Shown: one piece after another, positions 60,374 to 64,000 of the stretch
How positions within the stretch are numbered: position 1 is the first letter of the stretch
Layout of the letters: each line of letters opens with the position of its first letter
DNA from: Beverwykella pulmonaria
Lineage: Eukaryota; Ascomycota; Dothideomycetes; Pleosporales; Melanommataceae
DNA length: 64,000 nucleotides
Direction: 5' to 3'
Assembly (NCBI GenBank): GCA_001599595.1
Contig: BCHH01000002.1
Location: forward strand, 2,617,451 to 2,681,450
Position numbers and translations under genes: made by a program
Notes under the pieces: model-generated
Database searches by the model: none
Seen by the model: the letters and a program-made list of their open reading frames with translations, nothing else
What the model was told of the DNA's origin: nothing

Positions 60374-61775
60374 ATGAACGGCCATGTCCCGTGCCTACCA
60401 GTTGAACTCTTCTCACACATCCTATCACCTTCACAACGAAACCAACGCTGAAGAACGCAGCCCTCTGCTCAAAGCAATGGTCGGACATTGCAACATCCCT
60501 TCTCTACAACCGCGTAAAGATTAAGAAGCTAGAAGACAGTTTTTGGGAATAGAATCAACTAGGATCATTGAAGATCTACAATCCTCTTCGGCGGTCTCAT
60601 ACCGTTCACTTTTGGTGGTACCTTAAGCTCGCAGCACATGTGCGACACTTTGGCTTTCGATCCTTGATCGAAGATCCGATTACACGCAAGGTTGGCTTTG
60701 ACAGCTTTGGCCAGGTTCTACATTAGAAAAGGGGCCTTGAAGACGAAATCAGAGCTGCCATCCAGAACGCTAGTCATCCCCGCAAGAACAAGACAGTTGG
60801 CTAAGGGAGGCCGCGCTCGATGACTCCTTACTCGGTCTGCTCATCCCTCTTTTCATGAACCTCGAGTCACTCGACATAGAATGGCCGAGGAATTCACCAT
60901 GACTTGAGCGTGTGCTGGACCGCGTTGCTCATAGCAAGCCACCGTTCCATAATCAGCCAGCACTGACACGGCTGCATTCGTTTGTTTGGACTGGTCGCCG
61001 TCCCAGTCCCAAGGCCATTGTGGACAACATCTGCCTTCTGCTCCCTTTTATACGAGCCATCTGTCTGAATGGCCCCCCAGATAAATACAGAAACCTCGGC
61101 CCACATTATGGGCTCTCGAGGATTAAGCACAAGACTTTAGCTTGCAAGTACCTGGAACTCAAGAGTTACAGGTTGAATGACGCCGACATCGGGGAACCTT
61201 CTTTCCATTCCTCATGCGTTCACAATGCTCATATACAATACCTCTGTGTGGGATACAGTTAACTTGCCCTCTCTTCGAACTGCCCTCGAAGTCCAGAAAG
61301 AGAGTCTTGAGCATCTCTACATAGATTATGGGCTAAGGAGCTTGTGGTTTGACAATATGTTTTCCGGCATTGCAAGCCTAGCAGAGTTTCCAAAGCTGAG
61401 ACAGCTGGGTATTGCTTCTTTCTTTGTTTTTGACCTACGAGACAGCCAAGTGATGAGGAGGCGGAAGTCAATCCGACGACTCTATACCACTTTCTACCAC
61501 CCAATATCGAAGAACTTCACATTGCCCACTATGATAACTACAGCCCAGAGAGGATGAATCTGGAGATGGAATACTTGCTGGTGCAATGCAATACGTATCT
61601 GCACCGTCTGCGCACAATCACAATGGATTTTGACTCAGAGGAGAGGTTCGACTTGCAACGCGCGTATTTTCTGTCCCTTGATCAACTAGCTGGCAATCCT
61701 TCATTGACAATAAGATGTTTCATCGAGGAAAGGAAGCTCGTATGGCTAGAACGCAGGTGGGGCATGATATATTAA
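60374..61775 (+). pseudogene. decayed F-box/LRR-like protein gene
   Basis: Starts with an F-box-like segment (LPVELFSHILS, then in another frame LKNAALCSKQWSDIATSLLY), typical of fungal F-box proteins. It continues with AAHVRHFGFRSLIEDP, KPPFHNQPALTRLHSF, LPSLRTALEVQKESLEHLYI and FPKLRQLGIAS, each in a different frame. Frameshifts and stops (for example TAG where LHQKRG would be expected) break the frame. Some breaks could be introns, but several stops inside conserved segments argue for a pseudogene. Confidence 0.65.
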
Positions 61776-62516
61776 TGCAACGAAAGTGCACACGATGCGT
61801 GAACGTCACCAAACTCTGCTTTTTCATCCGAAAACAGGCCTTCAAGCAAGCTACAAAGCAATCGCTAGTAACGATAATCACAATACAAAGGCATACTCGC
61901 GCGAACTCGCGCTCTCTCCCTCGAATCAAAGCCCACCGTGTCAAAGTCTTCGATAGCCAATGATAAGGGAGCCACCCCCTCCGCTCTCTGACGGTCGCCA
62001 TACTCTCCTGCGCCTCTATCCAATTGATGAGACCGCGAGCTGGCTGGTCAGGTTCGTGAGCCCGCTGACCTCCATTGCGAACGTGAGTCAAAGTATTGCT
62101 TGAGAATTGTGCCGAAAAAAGTTTGAACTTTGTCAAAACTGCAAGTAAAGTGAAGTTGGAAGTGAGGTGGGCGATGAAGTTCAGAAAACGTGATGTCGAA
62201 TCACGTACAAATTGTCATTCGGAACTGAAATTTACGTGAAAGAGGGAGACGCGCGGGCTCATTTACGTCTTCCGCACAGTACAAAGATATGCTTACCCAA
62301 GTCATCTTCTTCACTTCTGGATCGAGCTCAAGGATGACAATGATGAGAATCAGTGTACTAGTAATAATGCTACCCCAAAGCAAAGACCCATGCTAGCAAT
62401 GCTATTATCATGTCTCATAAACTTACTCCACAAGAGAGCCATCGTTGCATGTCATTTCAGCAGTGTCCCTCTCCAATTCCGCGGACACTCCATTCACTGG
62501 CCAATCTAATTCGATA
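61776..62516. other. 3' flank of ist2, nothing recognised
   Basis: About 740 bp without a supported gene. Confidence 0.4.
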
Positions 62517-64000
62517 TCAAAGCTCCTTCTTCCCCTCGGGGCTCCTCTCAAGATCTGCTTTCTCGATCAGGCTCCTGCCAACTGCGACAGTCTCCCTCCA
62601 GCCCTTCTGTCTGCCCCAGAACCTATCTTCGGGCGTGCTGGTCTTCAAGCTTGATCTCCGAGCGTCCTCCTCAAGGCTCTCCCGCGTGATATCTTCGCCT
62701 GCCTCAGCCATCTTAGGAATCCTTCCCAACTGACTGAGGTTCTCCTCGAAGTACCGCTTGCGCACTAGGAAGCGCTCGCGATGCTCCTTCTGCAAGCCTG
62801 GAGAATCGAGCCTGGAGATGGCGACGCGGATTCCCCATCGTAAGACGAAGAATGCGTGCTCGGCGAAGAGAACGGTAAGCAAGAGTGCCCAGCCCTTGAT
62901 GCTGGCGGGATGGCCGCCAGGACCCATTCCATCATTGGAGAACATGTAGACTAGCGCGCTCGTCGTCAGACTTCCCAACCACGTCAAGAAGCTCAGCGAG
63001 TCAAGCCAAGGGCCAATGGTATCTGCACGCCAGGGGATCGGTCGCTGCATCTCAACACAAATCTTGACTGCATCGGCGCGAAGCTCGATCCAGTCATTGA
63101 TAATGAAGGACACAGCGGTGAGCGGCCAGACGACGGAGAAGAGCGAGAGGTATCCAAACTGTATGACCATTTCGCGGAGATCGCTGGTTACGTCGTATAC
63201 TCCCAACTCAGCCTCTTGTCTCACACGTTCCAAGAATGTAGCGTCTTCTGGTGCGTCTGTCTCAGCCTCTTCTCTCACACGTCCCAAGAATGCAGCGTCT
63301 TTTGGTGCGTCTGTCGCAGCCTCTTGTCTCACATGTCCCAAGAATGCAGCGTCTTCTGGTGCGTGTGTCTTAGCGGGTGACGGAGGCACATTGCCATTCT
63401 TCGCAGCACGGTCCGATTGCATTTGTTTATACTTGAGCTGACCACGGCGTTTCAAGTAGGGGACGACGAGCTCCATTCCAAGATTGACAATCTGTGCAGT
63501 GACCGTGAAGTAGATGACTTGTTTTCGCAGCCTGTCTGGATTGATCGTGAATCCGGCTTTCGGAGCTTTCATTTGTTTATCGTCCTCAGCGAAGGGCTTC
63601 ACGGTAAGGCTGAAGACGTCTAGGTGTGGCACGATTATAGTGCCAAAGGGAACGTAGACAAACGCTGTGAGGAAAATGGGCAGGTACGAGGTGATAAAGT
63701 TCAAGACGAAGACCTTCTGCGTGAGGGCAATCTCGTAGGCTCTGTGGGTCTCGTAGTTCTCATACTCTGTAAGGCGAGTTGCGAAGTTCATGAGAATACT
63801 TGAAAGAATAGGCATGACGGTCGTAGCGATTCCGGTAGGGAGGAACACCTGGATGAGGTCAGTAAGAGGGGCTGAAAAGCTAGCAGCTCGCATCTTACCA
63901 AAGCACCCTTGAAAGGGCCATTGTAGACTTCAGAAATGAAGACTTCGATTCCGAAGCATGTCGCAATCAATGCGCCCAACAACGTCGCAGCGGCAAGCGC
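62517..64000 (-). CDS. ist2: Ist2-like TMEM16/anoctamin protein (5' partial)
   Basis: Cortical ER membrane protein that tethers ER to plasma membrane; TMEM16 fold. Exons seen: 63899 to the window edge, and 62517-63848; the 5' part lies outside. About 477 residues are visible, with several hydrophobic spans (for example FVLNFITSYLPIFLTAFVYV and LSLFSVVWPLTAVSFIINDW) and the anoctamin-typical YLSLFSVVWPL. A polar loop before this segment carries a three-copy 18-residue repeat. The C-terminal tail is polar with basic residues, but shorter than the yeast Ist2 cortical-sorting tail. Confidence 0.85.
63209..63370 (-). repeat. 54-bp coding minisatellite, three copies
   Basis: Three imperfect 54-nt copies encode 18-residue repeats of the type TDAPEDATFLERVRQEAE inside the Ist2-like protein. 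The copy nearest the conserved domain keeps the family-like VRQEAELGVYDV, so the others probably arose by duplication from it. Confidence 0.85.

Overview
The window is nuclear DNA of a filamentous ascomycete (Pezizomycotina; a Dothideomycete is plausible but not proven). Genes carry many short introns, mostly 46-70 nt, with fungal GTANGT donors and CTAAC-type branch points. The recognisable proteins are fungal: 21-kDa complex I subunit, Bta1 betaine-lipid synthase, Tof1, Ist2. Repeats show C:G to T:A damage resembling repeat-induced point mutation (RIP).

Layout. 1-39.4 kb is a dense housekeeping block: Ski2 RNA helicase (5' end missing), an importin-7/8 karyopherin, Rer1, mitochondrial enoyl-CoA hydratase, Aquarius/Cwf11 spliceosomal helicase, complex I 21-kDa subunit, trimethyllysine dioxygenase, tRNA-Arg(CCG), proteasomal ATPase Rpt5, Bta1, TFIIH subunit Tfb2, a hotdog thioesterase, a disordered hypothetical protein, Tof1/Swi1 and a 3-hydroxyacyl-CoA dehydrogenase. 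Four pairs are divergent with short shared promoters. I rebuilt the exon structures by matching splice sites and phase; most close exactly in frame.

From 39.4 to about 62 kb the window is an accessory island: a Fot1/pogo DNA transposon with 82-bp terminal inverted repeats and a dead transposase, long gene-poor stretches, one single-exon hypothetical gene, a second pogo-type transposase with a changed catalytic residue, and three decayed genes (DUR3-type urea transporter, NtaA-type flavin monooxygenase, F-box protein). At the right edge is the 3' part of an Ist2/TMEM16 gene.

The outstanding object is at 50205-53089: a gene for a small secreted cysteine-rich peptide whose mature part appears to be split codon by codon. 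A 108-nt first exon encodes a signal peptide and propeptide. It is followed by 39 near-identical tandem introns (29 are exactly 69 nt), separated by 38 mini-exons, 37 of them exactly 3 nt and one 9 nt. All introns are phase 0. Read together, the triplets give six cysteines in a knottin-like order and run into a stop codon that is the first triplet after the last intron. I know of no described gene with this architecture. It predicts a locus that can gain, lose or skip single amino acids without ever leaving frame.
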